Assembly: GCF_049897565.1 (NCBI RefSeq)
Contig: NZ_JAFCWM010000010.1
Location: 62,001 to 126,000, forward strand
DNA length: 64,000 nucleotides
Origin: JAFCUW01 sp049897565
GTDB taxonomy: Bacteria; Pseudomonadota; Gammaproteobacteria; Burkholderiales; Burkholderiaceae_D
Reading direction: 5' to 3'
Shown: positions 1 through 9,000 of the stretch, one piece after another
Layout of the letters: each line of letters starts with the position of its first letter
How positions within the stretch are numbered: position 1 is the first letter of the stretch
Position numbers and translations under genes: made by a program
Notes under the pieces: generated by a model
Seen by the model: the letters and a program-made list of their open reading frames with translations, nothing else
Told to the model about the DNA's origin: nothing
Databases searched by the model: none

Positions 1-870
1 GCCGCCCAGCGCCAGGCCGAACTGCTCGGCGATGTCGGCCAGGAAGGTCTTGTCGTGCAGCCGCGCCTTGGTCTGGGCGATGACCGCCTCGCACTGGTCG
101 AGCTGCGACAGCGCCAGGAAGATCGCCGTCAGGTCGCCGAACGCCTCGTGCAGGCCGCCCGTCTGCGGCGGGTTGTCGGCGCCGAGCCAGTCGGGCTTCA
201 GGCCGTCGAGCACGGCGTGCGCCGTCTCGTGCGAGACGATGTCGAACGAGCGGCAGGTAAATACCCGCGCGTCCTGGCCGCTGGGGACGAAGTCGCCGAA
301 CTTCAGGCAGCATTGCGAGCGGCTGTAGAACGCGTTCATCACGTTCGGCAGGCCGTACGGGTAGACCTGCAGCGGCGCGGTGTCGACGCTGCTGTTCCAT
401 TGCCACGGCAGCGGCATGTCGGCGCCGGCGGCCGACAGCGCGCGCTGGTACATCGTCAGCGTCTGGCGCACCACGGCGAAGGTGTGGACGGCGTCGAACT
501 GCGGCGTGTCGGGCATGGTGATGAAGTCGCCGAACGCGTTCGGGCTGACCGGCGCGATGCCGGGGTCGCCCGAGACGATGCGGGCGTCGCGCGGGCCGTC
601 GAGCACGATTCCGGGCAGGAACGCCTTGCGGGTGCCGATTTCGCTCACCGACGGATCCTGCTTCCACATCAGCACGCGCGCACCGAAGGCGAACGGCAGC
701 GGCACCGGCGGCGCCGGCTCGCCGTCGCCGCGCGGCTGGCCAGGCTCGTCGAGCAGCTGGGCCGCCTTGCGGTGCTGGCGGTAGGCGGCGCTGGGGGTGG
801 GGACGTAGCTCACGGGCGCGCCGGGGCGCTCGGCCAGCGGGTCGTCGGCCAGGGTGTCGCGTGGGTTCAT
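1..870 (-). CDS. Gluzincin-type (thermolysin-like) zinc metallopeptidase, C-terminus outside the window
   Basis: Reading the minus strand from the ATG at 870 gives 290 open codons that run off the left edge, so only the N-terminal part is present. A GAAGGAG-like ribosome site lies about 8 bases before this ATG. The protein has the zinc signature HETAH (His214, Glu215, His218), followed 23 residues later by EAFGD (Glu242, Asp246). This HExxH plus ExxxD arrangement is the gluzincin pattern of M4-like peptidases, in which the later Glu is the third zinc ligand. No signal peptide is apparent at the start, so a cytoplasmic or non-classically exported enzyme is possible. The substrate cannot be inferred. 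Family-level call is confident; exact family (M4 or a relative) is not. Confidence 0.8.
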   Translation of the reverse strand, partial: MNPRDTLADDPLAERPGAPVSYVPTPSAAYRQHRKAAQLLDEPGQPRGDGEPAPPVPLPFAFGARVLMWKQDPSVSEIGTRKAFLPGIVLDGPRDARIVSGDPGIAPVSPNAFGDFITMPDTPQFDAVHTFAVVRQTLTMYQRALSAAGADMPLPWQWNSSVDTAPLQVYPYGLPNVMNAFYSRSQCCLKFGDFVPSGQDARVFTCRSFDIVSHETAHAVLDGLKPDWLGADNPPQTGGLHEAFGDLTAIFLALSQLDQCEAVIAQTKARLHDKTFLADIAEQFGLALGG

Positions 871-1010
871 CTGCAGTTCTCCTTCGAAAGGCATGGTGTT
901 TGCCGAAGAAAATAGTCGCGCCATGCGCGCCTGTCCTGTTTGATGCTCGTCAATAAGCGCCGCCGGTGCGATAAAATGCGCGCTACTCAGTAACGGACAG
1001 AAAGCATCGG

Positions 1011-1286
1011 ATGGCGGAGATCAGCATCGTTCAGGCGCACAGCCTGAGCCAGGAACAGGCGCGCGCGGCGGCGCAACAGGTGGCCGACAAGCTGGCCAGC
1101 GACTATCAGTTGGCATGCAAGTGGGATGGCGATGTGCTGAGGTTCGGGCGCAGCGGCGTCGAGGGCGCGCTGACCTTGCAGGGACAGCGCGCCGAGATGG
1201 CGATCACGCTGGGGTTTCCGATGAGCGCGTTTTCGGCGGCCATCGAGGCGAAGGTCGCCGACAAGATGCGCAAGGTGTTCGCGTAG
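1011..1286 (+). CDS. Polyhydroxyalkanoic acid system family protein
   Basis: This 91-residue protein resembles the short family annotated as PHA system or PHA granule region proteins, commonly found in PHA-accumulating beta- and gammaproteobacteria. The recognisable features are an N-terminal MAEISIVQAHSLS segment, a central DVLRFGRSGVEG segment and a C-terminal amphipathic helix ending in KMRKVFA. There is no signal peptide or membrane segment. Its biochemical role is not established; association with PHA granules is knowledge about the family rather than something visible here. It is divergent from the metallopeptidase gene upstream and convergent with the acbP-like gene downstream, from which it is separated by three GGTCTGACCCC repeats. 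Confidence 0.75.
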   Translation: MAEISIVQAHSLSQEQARAAAQQVADKLASDYQLACKWDGDVLRFGRSGVEGALTLQGQRAEMAITLGFPMSAFSAAIEAKVADKMRKVFA

Positions 1287-1293
1287 GGTTTCC

Positions 1294-1368
1294 GGTCTGA
1301 CCCCATGAGGTGCGCGACAGCCAACTCAACCGGGGTCAGACCCTGAGAGAAAAATCGGGTCTGACCCC
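1294..1368. repeat. Three alternating GGGTCTGACCCC repeats between convergent genes
   Basis: Copies lie at 1294-1304 (GGTCTGACCCC), 1332-1343 (inverse orientation, GGGGTCAGACCC) and 1357-1368 (GGGTCTGACCCC). The second and third can form a perfect 12-bp stem with a 13-base loop. The third copy touches the stop codon of the ACBP gene on the other strand. The same repeat recurs near 9.7, 58.1-58.4 and 63.75 kb. Confidence 0.85.
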
Positions 1369-1626
1369 TTACTCGTCCTGGAGCTCTTCGATCAGGTCGA
1401 TGTACTGCTGCATCGCGTCTTCCTTCGACGTGCCCTTGAAGCCGTCCCAGGCGTCGAACTTGGCGCGGCCGATCATGTCGGTAAAGCCAGGGCGCTCGCC
1501 GGTGGCGTCGCCGCTCGAGGCCTGCTTGTACAGTGCGTAGATCTTCAGCATCGTCATGTTGTCGGGACGCTCGGGCAGATTCTTCGAATCGGCCTGTGCC
1601 TGGACAAACTGCTCTTGCAAGCTCAT
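1369..1626 (-). CDS. Acyl-CoA-binding protein (ACBP)
   Basis: The 85-residue product is the usual length of a free-standing ACBP. It carries the expected pattern: an N-terminal helix followed by a PERPDNMTMLKIYALYKQA segment, then GERPGFTDMIGRAKFDAW and a KEDAMQQYIDLIEEL helix. ACBPs bind medium- and long-chain acyl-CoA in the cytoplasm and buffer it for lipid metabolism or PHA synthesis. The gene lies just downstream of the FKBP gene on the same strand, about 30 bases apart, so the two are probably co-transcribed. Location next to a PHA-associated gene is suggestive but not proof of a shared function. Confidence 0.93.
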   Translation of the reverse strand: MSLQEQFVQAQADSKNLPERPDNMTMLKIYALYKQASSGDATGERPGFTDMIGRAKFDAWDGFKGTSKEDAMQQYIDLIEELQDE

Positions 1627-1656
1627 ATGAAAAACTCCTGTGGGCTGAAAAGGAAC

Positions 1657-2013
1657 TTAAACTGCCAGCAGTTCGACGTCGAAAATCAGCGTTGCATTGC
1701 CGGGAATGACGCCGCCGGCGCCGCGCGGGCCATAACCGAGGCTCGACGGAATCGTCAGGCGGCGCGCGCCGCCGACCTTCATGCCCTGCACGCCTTCGTC
1801 CCACCCCTTGATGACCTGGCCGCCGCCGAGTGAAAATTCGAACGGGTCGTTGCGGTCCTTGCTCGAATCGAACTTGGCGCCGGCAGTGCCGTCGTCGTTG
1901 CGCAGCCAGCCGGTGTAGTGCACCGTCACGTGCTGGCCGGCTTTCGCCTCGGCGCCGTCGCCGACGATGGTGTCTTCGTACTGCAGTCCGGAATCGGTTG
2001 TAATTGTAGGCAT
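1657..2013 (-). CDS. FKBP-type peptidyl-prolyl cis-trans isomerase
   Basis: The product is a compact FKBP domain of 118 residues when started at the ATG at 2013 (MPTITTDSGLQYED). A longer in-frame extension up to 2058 exists but adds residues unlike the family. The core motifs VTVHYTGWL, FDSS, FSLGGGQVIKGWDEGVQGMKVGG and RRLTIPSSLGYG are those of small FKBPs similar to FkpA C-terminal domains and MIP-like enzymes. The reaction is cis-trans isomerisation of X-Pro bonds. No signal peptide is seen, so it is probably cytoplasmic. The ribosome site before the chosen start is weak (AAGAAAG). Confidence 0.93.
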   Translation of the reverse strand: MPTITTDSGLQYEDTIVGDGAEAKAGQHVTVHYTGWLRNDDGTAGAKFDSSKDRNDPFEFSLGGGQVIKGWDEGVQGMKVGGARRLTIPSSLGYGPRGAGGVIPGNATLIFDVELLAV

Positions 2014-2188
2014 GATGTTTCTTTCTTGATCAGGGAATGTTGGAGGATTGTAGTCCATGACGTGTCAAAGCGCTATTCGCGCCCGCGTCAGCGGTGTTGC
2101 GGCGCCTGCGGAGAATTGACGCGCAAGGCCTACCGACACAGCGTTTCCGACGTAGAATATCCATATTCTCCCTCACCTGAAAACTTCC

Positions 2189-3160
2189 ATGCTGCGCAGT
2201 GTTCACCGGCTCGTCTTGTCCGTCCTTTGCCTCGCATCGATCGCCGGCGCCGCCAGCGCGAATGTCGTCGTCGTCCTCAATTCGCGCGATGCCACCGTCA
2301 AGCTGCTGAACCCGCAGACCTATGCCGAGCTGTCGACCTTCCCGGTCGGCAAAGAGCCGCACCACCTGATGTCGACGCCGGACAACAAGTCCGTCATCGT
2401 CGCCAGCTCGGTCGGCAACGAACTGATCTTCCTCGACCCGGTCAGCGGCCAGGTGCAGCGCCGCGTCAAGGACGTGCTCGATCCGTACCAGATCGGCTTC
2501 TCGCCCGACCAGAAATGGTTCGTCAGCGCCTCGCTGCGGCTCGACCGCGTCGACATCTACAAGTACGACGCCGCCGGCATGACCTTGACGCGCCGCGTCC
2601 CGCTCGGCAAGCTGCCGAGCCACATGGCCTTCAACAAGGCCAGCGACACCGTCTTCATCACGCGCCAGGGCAGCGACCAGGTCAGCGCGATGGACCTGGC
2701 CAGCGGCGCCGTCAAGTGGACGGTCCCGGTCGGCAAGCTGCCGGCCGGCATCGCCATGACGCCGGACGACAAGTACCTGCTGGTTGGCATCATGGGCGCC
2801 GATTACGTCGAAGTGATCGACTGGCGCACGCAGAAGACGGTCAAGCGCATCAAGGCCGGCGACGGCACCCACAACTTCCGTTCGCTGGGCGACAAGCGCC
2901 ACACGTTCGTGTCGAACCGGGTGTCGAACACGATCAACATCATCGACCAGGTCACGCTGGAAAACGTCGGCACCATCAACGTGCCGGGCGGGCCTGACTG
3001 CATGGAGCTGACGAAGGACGGCAAGACGCTGTGGGTGACGCTGCGCTGGATCAAAAAAGTGGCCGTCATCGACGTGGCCAGCCGCAAGGTCATCAAGATG
3101 ATCCCGGTGGGCCGCTCGCCGCACGGCGTGTTCTTTGCCGACGCCGCGCCGCGCATGTGA
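2189..3160 (+). CDS. Secreted YVTN-family beta-propeller repeat protein
   Basis: The 323-residue protein begins with a typical signal peptide (hydrophobic LVLSVLCLASIAGA, cleavage near ASA-N). It then consists of recurring units of about 40 residues of the type VGKxPxHxxxxPDxK, for example FPVGKEPHHLM, VPVGKLPAGIAMTPDDK and IPVGRSPHGVFF, which is the YVTN beta-propeller pattern. Such proteins are periplasmic or exported scaffolds or possible enzymes of unknown specificity. It is the first gene of a cluster in which each stop overlaps the next start: TGATG at 3158-3162 joins it to the deacetylase gene. This coupling suggests a shared job in envelope or polysaccharide metabolism, but the substrate is unknown. 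Confidence 0.85.
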   Translation: MLRSVHRLVLSVLCLASIAGAASANVVVVLNSRDATVKLLNPQTYAELSTFPVGKEPHHLMSTPDNKSVIVASSVGNELIFLDPVSGQVQRRVKDVLDPYQIGFSPDQKWFVSASLRLDRVDIYKYDAAGMTLTRRVPLGKLPSHMAFNKASDTVFITRQGSDQVSAMDLASGAVKWTVPVGKLPAGIAMTPDDKYLLVGIMGADYVEVIDWRTQKTVKRIKAGDGTHNFRSLGDKRHTFVSNRVSNTINIIDQVTLENVGTINVPGGPDCMELTKDGKTLWVTLRWIKKVAVIDVASRKVIKMIPVGRSPHGVFFADAAPRM

Positions 3161-3930
3161 TGAAGCGCTGCAAGCAGCTGACCGCCTGCGCCTGGCTGCT
3201 GGCGGCCGCCATGCCGGCCGGTGCCGCCGACGCCTGCCGCGGCACCATTTACCTCACGTTCGACACTGGCAGCCAGTCGCAGGCCGACTACATCGCCACC
3301 ACGCTGAACAAGCACCACGTCAAGGCGACGTTCTTCGTCGCCAATGAGAAAACCACGCGCGGCGACTGGTCGCTCGATCCGTCTTGGGCGCCGTACTGGA
3401 AGGCGCGCGTCGCCGAAGGCCACGCTTTCGGCAGCCACACGTTCGACCACGTTTACTTCAAGCACGACGACGCGGGCGGCGCCATCGCCGTCAAGCCGCA
3501 GTTCGGCGCCAGCGCCGGCAAGATGCTGTCGGTGACGCCCTCTGAATACTGCGCCGAGATCAAACGCGCCGGCCAGCGCTTCGAACAGTTGACCGGCAAG
3601 GCGCTCGACCCGATCTGGCGCGCGCCCGGCGGCAAGGTATCAAACCGCACGCTGGCGGCCGGCAAGGCCTGCGGCTACACGCACTTCGGCTGGGCGCCGG
3701 CCGGCTTTTCGGGCGACGAAACGTCCAGCGCGGCCTTCCCCAACAGCGTGCTGCTGCAGCGCGCGCTGGCGAACCTGAAGGACGGCGACATCTTCATGGC
3801 GCACCTGGGCATCTGGTCGCGCAAGGATCCGTGGGCGCCGGCCAACCTGGAGCCGCTGATTGCCGGCCTGCGCCAAAAAGGCATGTGCTTCGCTACCTTG
3901 CGCGACCATCCCGGCATGAAGAAGCCATGA
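3160..3930 (+). CDS. Polysaccharide deacetylase family protein (NodB-like fold)
   Basis: The ATG at 3160 shares its A with the preceding TGA stop, giving a 256-residue protein with a signal peptide (LTACAWLLAAAMPAGAA). An upstream in-frame extension overlapping the propeller gene is not plausible. NodB-homology motifs are present: TFDTG (Asp35), GSHTFDH (His93, His97) and WRAPGGKVSN. Canonical family members have TFDDG, where the second Asp is a metal ligand; here that position is Thr36, so catalysis may be altered. The expected reaction is hydrolytic removal of acetyl or other acyl groups from a polymer in the periplasm. Its stop overlaps the next gene's start by four bases (ATGA). Confidence 0.85.
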   Translation: MKRCKQLTACAWLLAAAMPAGAADACRGTIYLTFDTGSQSQADYIATTLNKHHVKATFFVANEKTTRGDWSLDPSWAPYWKARVAEGHAFGSHTFDHVYFKHDDAGGAIAVKPQFGASAGKMLSVTPSEYCAEIKRAGQRFEQLTGKALDPIWRAPGGKVSNRTLAAGKACGYTHFGWAPAGFSGDETSSAAFPNSVLLQRALANLKDGDIFMAHLGIWSRKDPWAPANLEPLIAGLRQKGMCFATLRDHPGMKKP

Positions 3931-4919
3931 TCGAGTTTCTCGTCGACCTGTTTAGCGGCGCGCACGGCTGGCTGTTCCAGCACCTGGTCGAGCCGGCCGT
4001 GTTTTTCAGCGGCTTTGGCGAATTTACCGAAGAAGCATTCGAAGGCACCGAGTGGTTCCTGGTCGGCATGGTCGAACTGGCCGCGCTGTACCTGATCCTG
4101 CGTCCGCTTGAAGCGCTGTTGCCGGTGCACAAGTTCGGCAACCCGCGCGCGCGCCTGAACGACTTCGTCTACACGCTGATCCACCGCCTCGGCCTGTTTT
4201 CGATCGCCATCTTCTTCACGCTCGATCCGCTGATGGACCACGTCTCCGGACTGATGCGCCTGCAGGGCGTGCATCCGTTCAACCTCGAATCGCTGCTGCC
4301 GGCGATGCCGCCGCTGGCCAGCTTCCTGCTGTACCTGGTCGTGCTCGACTTCTTCGATTACTGGTACCACCGCGCCGAGCACCAGGTCGACTGGTGGTGG
4401 GGCCTGCACAGCCTGCACCACAGTCAGCGCGACATGAACCTGTGGAGCGACAACCGCAACCACCTGCTCGACGACCTGCTGCGCGACATCTACATGGCCG
4501 TCATCGCGCTGGCGGTTGGCGTCGCGCCCGGCCAGTACGTGCTGCTGGTGGCGGTGTCGCGCGCGGTGCAAAGCCTGCAGCACGCCAATGTGCGGATCCA
4601 TTTCGGCCGGCTCGGCGAGCACTTGCTGGTGTCGCCGCGCTTTCATCGCCTGCACCACGCGATCGGGGTCGGCCACGAAGCGGTGCGCAGCCCGACGCGC
4701 GGCTGCAACTTCGCCGTATTGCTGCCGGTGTGGGATGTGCTGTTTCGCACCGCCCGCTTCGATCCGCAATTTGCCGAGACCGGCGTGCGCGACCAGCTCG
4801 AGCGCAAGGATGCCGACGGCAACCTGGTGCCCGGCCGCGACTACGGCCGCGGCTTCTGGCAGCAGCAGTGGCTGGGCCTGAAGCGGATGGTCGAATTCGG
4901 CCGCCGCGGCAGCGCCTGA
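3927..4919 (+). CDS. Sterol desaturase / fatty acid hydroxylase family membrane protein
   Basis: Starting at the ATG at 3927, which overlaps the previous stop as ATGA, the product is 330 residues. It has several hydrophobic segments (around MVELAALYLILRPLEALL, LGLFSIAIFFTL and ASFLLYLVVLDFF). The eight-histidine di-iron signature of the family is visible as HRAEH, HSLHHSQ and HRLHH. Members hydroxylate or desaturate lipids at the membrane. The lipid substrate is not predictable from sequence; bacterial homologues act on ornithine lipids, carotenoids or alkylglycerols. The tight coupling to a deacetylase and an EI24 protein points to envelope lipid or glycan modification, which is inference. 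Confidence 0.88.
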   Translation: MIEFLVDLFSGAHGWLFQHLVEPAVFFSGFGEFTEEAFEGTEWFLVGMVELAALYLILRPLEALLPVHKFGNPRARLNDFVYTLIHRLGLFSIAIFFTLDPLMDHVSGLMRLQGVHPFNLESLLPAMPPLASFLLYLVVLDFFDYWYHRAEHQVDWWWGLHSLHHSQRDMNLWSDNRNHLLDDLLRDIYMAVIALAVGVAPGQYVLLVAVSRAVQSLQHANVRIHFGRLGEHLLVSPRFHRLHHAIGVGHEAVRSPTRGCNFAVLLPVWDVLFRTARFDPQFAETGVRDQLERKDADGNLVPGRDYGRGFWQQQWLGLKRMVEFGRRGSA

Positions 4920-5755
4920 TGCGCGCCGTGCTGAACGCCTACGCTCGCGCGCTGTCCTCGCAGCTGAGCGGTAAGATGCTGCTGCTGTCGGCGCTGCCGT
5001 TCGCGCTGTCGGTGGCGCTGTGGGGCACGCTGCTGTACTTCGGCATGCAGCCGCTGATCGACTACGTGCAGGCGCTGTTCGAACAATACGGCGCCTACAA
5101 GGCCAGCGGCGGTTGGCTGACGTCGATGGGCCTCGGCGTGCTCAAGGCGGTGGTGGTGCCGCTGGTGGCGATGCTGTTGCTGCTGCCGCTGATGATTTTG
5201 ACGTCGCTGCTGGTGATGGGCATCGTGGCGATGCCGGCGATCGGGCGCCACGTCAGCGCGCGCCAGTTTGCCGGCCTCGAGATGAAGCAGGGCGGCAGCA
5301 CGCTCGGCAGCCTGGCCATCAACTTCGGTTCGGTGCTGCTGTTCGTGCCGCTGTGGCTGATGACGTTGCCGCTGTATTTTTTTGCGCCGCTGGCGCTGGC
5401 CGCGCAGGTGGCGCTGTGGGGCTGGCTGACGGCGCGCGTGATGAGCTACGACGCGCTGGCCGCCCACGCCAGTGCCGACGAGCGCCGTGCCATCATGGGC
5501 AAGCACCGCTGGCCGCTGCTGGCGATCGGCATGGTCTCGGGCGCCTTCGGCGCCTTGCCCGGCATCGTCTGGATCGGCGGCGCGCTCATTTCGGTGGTGC
5601 TGTTTCCGTTGCTGGCGATGCTGTCGATCTGGCTGTACCTGCTCATCTTCATCTTCACCGGCCTGTGGTTCCAGTACTACTGCCTGCAGGCCTTGCGCGA
5701 GCTGCGCGCGCTTGATGCGGGCGCCCAGCCTCCCGCCGATTTCGTGGCACACTGA
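4919..5755 (+). CDS. EI24 domain-containing integral membrane protein
   Basis: The ATG at 4919 overlaps the preceding TGA by one base, giving 278 residues. The protein is dominated by long hydrophobic helices, including LLLSALPFALSVALWGTLLY, VLKAVVVPLVAMLLLLPL and ALISVVLFPLLAMLSIWLYL. This layout matches the EI24/CysZ-like family of small multi-pass proteins. CysZ itself imports sulfate, but most EI24 proteins in this group have no tested function, so no transport role is assigned. It closes the four-gene cluster starting at 2189; no clear terminator follows. Confidence 0.75.
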   Translation: MRAVLNAYARALSSQLSGKMLLLSALPFALSVALWGTLLYFGMQPLIDYVQALFEQYGAYKASGGWLTSMGLGVLKAVVVPLVAMLLLLPLMILTSLLVMGIVAMPAIGRHVSARQFAGLEMKQGGSTLGSLAINFGSVLLFVPLWLMTLPLYFFAPLALAAQVALWGWLTARVMSYDALAAHASADERRAIMGKHRWPLLAIGMVSGAFGALPGIVWIGGALISVVLFPLLAMLSIWLYLLIFIFTGLWFQYYCLQALRELRALDAGAQPPADFVAH

Positions 5756-6060
5756 CCCATAGCAAATTGCAAACGCACGGCGGCATTTGCGGATGTTGTC
5801 GAAGTGCTTTTACTAGCGGACTGAGCCGTTGTTTTTTTGCGAAAACTATCGGCGGGGCGACAATTTGTCGATCAGTGCTACGTCGCGGAGGCATTGGTGT
5901 GGTGGAATGGTAAGCACGCGATGGCCAGGTTCTGCAGTGGGATTTTGGTTGTTATTCGCGAAACACGAAACGGCCTCGCTCCGTTGCAAACGACCCATGC
6001 ATGGATGGCGATGGTCGGGACGCGGAGCGCTGACGATTGATTCATACCGGTTGAGCCATC
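5756..6060. other. Intergenic region upstream of the PBP-like gene
   Basis: No convincing gene is seen in this stretch of about 305 bases. It contains a short perfect inverted repeat CGACAA-T-TTGTCG at 5858-5870 whose meaning is unknown, and the leader and promoter of the following gene must lie here or further upstream. Short open frames present do not resemble known proteins and lack ribosome sites. Confidence 0.5.
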
Positions 6061-9000
6061 ATGGAAAGTAATAGCCAAGCAGGGCGGAACTACAGCGTTG
6101 CCAGTGCAGTTCGCGCACTGCGTGCACGCGCCGCATCGATCAACCTGGGCCGCGCGCGCGGCGCCGCCGCTGCTGCCGCCGCGCCCGTGCTCGAGCAGGA
6201 GCTGCAGCACGAACTGCAGGACCCGCAGGACCAGCAGGCGGCCGAACAGCGCTCGGCGCAAACGCACCTGTCGCTGGTAACCGAGGCGCCGCCGGAGCCG
6301 CCGGCCGAAGGCGCCCCCGACGGCAAGCCGCCCAAGCGCCGCAGCCGCATCAAGCCGGCGCTGGTGCTGTTGATGCTGATGCTGCTGTCGCTGTTTGCCT
6401 GGTGGCTGGTGCGCGAAAGCCAGACGTCGTCGATGCAGGCGCAGTTCTTTACCAGCCTGGCCAAGAAAATCAGCTACAAGGTCGAGCCTGGCCCGAGCGA
6501 CGCGATCCGCTTCCCGTCCGACAGCCCGTACGACGAGCGGCTCGGCTACGCCAACCTGCCCGACTACCTGGCCAAGCTGAAGGCGCACGACTACGTCATC
6601 GCCGCCCAGGCGCGCCTGTCGCCGAAAATGGTCGAGCTGGCCGACATGGGCCTGTTCGCCACCTACCGCGAAAAGACCCGCGTCGGCCTCGAGATCTTCG
6701 ACTACAAGCAGCAGCCGCTGTTTAGCGCCCGCTTTCCCGAGCGCGTGTACGGCGGCTTCGACGCCACGCCGCTGCCGCTGATCCAGAGCCTGCTGTTCAT
6801 CGAGAACCGTGAGCTGCTCGACACGACCTACCCGAAACGCAATCCGGCGGTCGAATGGGACCGCTTCAGCAAGGCCGTCTTCGACAAGTCGCTGCACGTG
6901 GTGACCGGCGCCGACAAGCGCTCCGCCGGCGGCAGCACGCTCGCCACGCAGATCGAAAAGTACCGCCATTCGCCGGACGGGCGCACCAATTCGCTGTCGG
7001 ACAAGCTGCGCCAGATGGTGTCGGCGTCGCTGCGCGCCTACCAGGACGGCGAGGACACCACCGCGGCGCGGCGCCAGATCGTGGTCGACTACATCAACAC
7101 GGTGCCGCTGTCGGCCAAGCTTGGCTACGGCGAAGTAAACGGCATCGGCGACGGCATGTGGGTCTGGTACGGCCGCAGTTTCAACGACTTCAACCGTGCG
7201 CTGCGCGGCACCATCGACACCCCTGACGCCGCGCTCGCCTACAAGGAGGCGCTCAGCCTGTTCATCGCCCAGCGCCGTCCTGCCCACTACCTCGGCGCCG
7301 GCTCGGACGACCTCGAAGAACTGACCAACGTGCACCTGCGCGTGCTGGCCCAGGCCGGCATCATCACGCCGAAACTGCGCGACCTGGCCACCGGCCAGAA
7401 GCTCCATCCTGCCGCCGGCACCGGCATCGCGCCGCCGGCGGCCAATTCATTCACCACCCGCAAGGCGTCGAACGCGGTGCGCACCCACTTGGCCGGCCTG
7501 CTGGGCGACTCGCGCCTGTACAACGTCGACCGCCTCGACCTGGCCGTGGCCAGCACCCTCAACGCCGAAGCGCAGACGGCCGTCACGGCGCGCCTGCGCG
7601 GCCTGCGCGACGTCGAATCGGCCACCGCCGCCGGCCTGACCGGCAAGGGCATGCTCGGCAACGGCGACCCGGCCAACGTCGTCTACAGCTTCACGCTGAT
7701 CGAGCGCGGCGCCGACGCCAACTACCTGCGCGTCCAGACCGACAACTACGACCAGCCGCTCGACATCAACGAAGGCGCCAAGCTCGATCTCGGGTCGACG
7801 GCCAAGCTGCGCACCCTGGTGACGTACATGGACATCGTCGACCAGCTGTACAAGCGCTATTCGCCGATGTCGCCGGCCGAGCTGAAAAAAGTGGTGGTCG
7901 ATCCGAAGGACCGCATGTCGCAGTGGGGCATCGAATACTTCCAGGGCCTCAAGTCGGGCGGCGACCGCACCCTGGCGGCGATGCTGGAAGCGGCGCTTGA
8001 GCGCAAGTATTCGGGCAATCCCGGCGAAAGCTTCTTCACCGGCGGCGGCCTTCACACTTTCGGCAACTTCAGCAAGCTCGACGACTCGCGCATCCTGACC
8101 GTGCGCCAGGCGCTGCGCCAGTCGACCAACCTGGTATTCGTGCGCATGATGCGCGACGTGGTGCGCTACTACATGTTCCAGCTGCCAGGTTCGTCGGCGG
8201 CGCTGCTGTCCGACGCGGACGATCCGCGCCGCGCCGAATATCTGGCCCGCTTCGCCGACCGCGAGGGGCGCGAGTTCCTTGGCAAGTTCTACAACAAGTA
8301 CAAGGGCAAGACGCCGGCCGATGCGCAAAAAGCGCTGCTGGCAAGCTTCCGGCCGACGCCAACGCGCCTGGCCGCGGTGCACCGCACGGTCTGGCCGCAA
8401 GGCACGCTGGCCGAATTCGGCGCCTTCATCAACGACAACCTGCCGTCGGCCAACGAGGTTCCGGCCGACCGCATCGCCCGCATGTACGAAACGTACGCGC
8501 CGGCGACGATGTCGCTGTCCGATCGCGGCTACGTCTCGTCGATCCATCCGCTCGAACTGTGGGTGGTGGGCTACCTGCGCAACAACAAGGACGCCGGCTG
8601 GAAGCAGGTCGCCGACGCCAGCGTCAAGGAGCGCCAGGACGTGTATTCGTGGCTGTTCAACACCCACCGCAAGCATGCGCAGGACAAGCGCATCGCCGGC
8701 CTGATCGAAGTCGAAGCCTTCCTCAAGATCCACGCGCAGTGGAAGCGCATGGGCTACCCGTTCGACTCGCTGGTGCCGTCGTACGCCACCACGCTGGGCG
8801 CCTCGGCCGACCGGCCGGCCGCGCTGGCCGAGATGATGGGTATCATCGTCAACAACGGCCAGCGCAAGCCGGTGCAGCGGATCGACTCGCTGCACTTTGC
8901 CAAGGGCACGCCGTACGAGACGCTGGTCAAGCATGCCAAGGCCGACAAGTTCGAGCAGGTGATCGCGCCGGAAGTGGCGCAAGCGGTGTCGGAAGCGATC

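Noticed and set aside
55..915. A 286-codon plus-strand frame at the left edge
   Set aside because: It is the antisense shadow of the gluzincin metallopeptidase read on the minus strand from 870.
5858..5870. CGACAATTTGTCG as a regulator operator
   Set aside because: The inverted repeat is short, single-copy in the neighbourhood and matches no operator I know with confidence.
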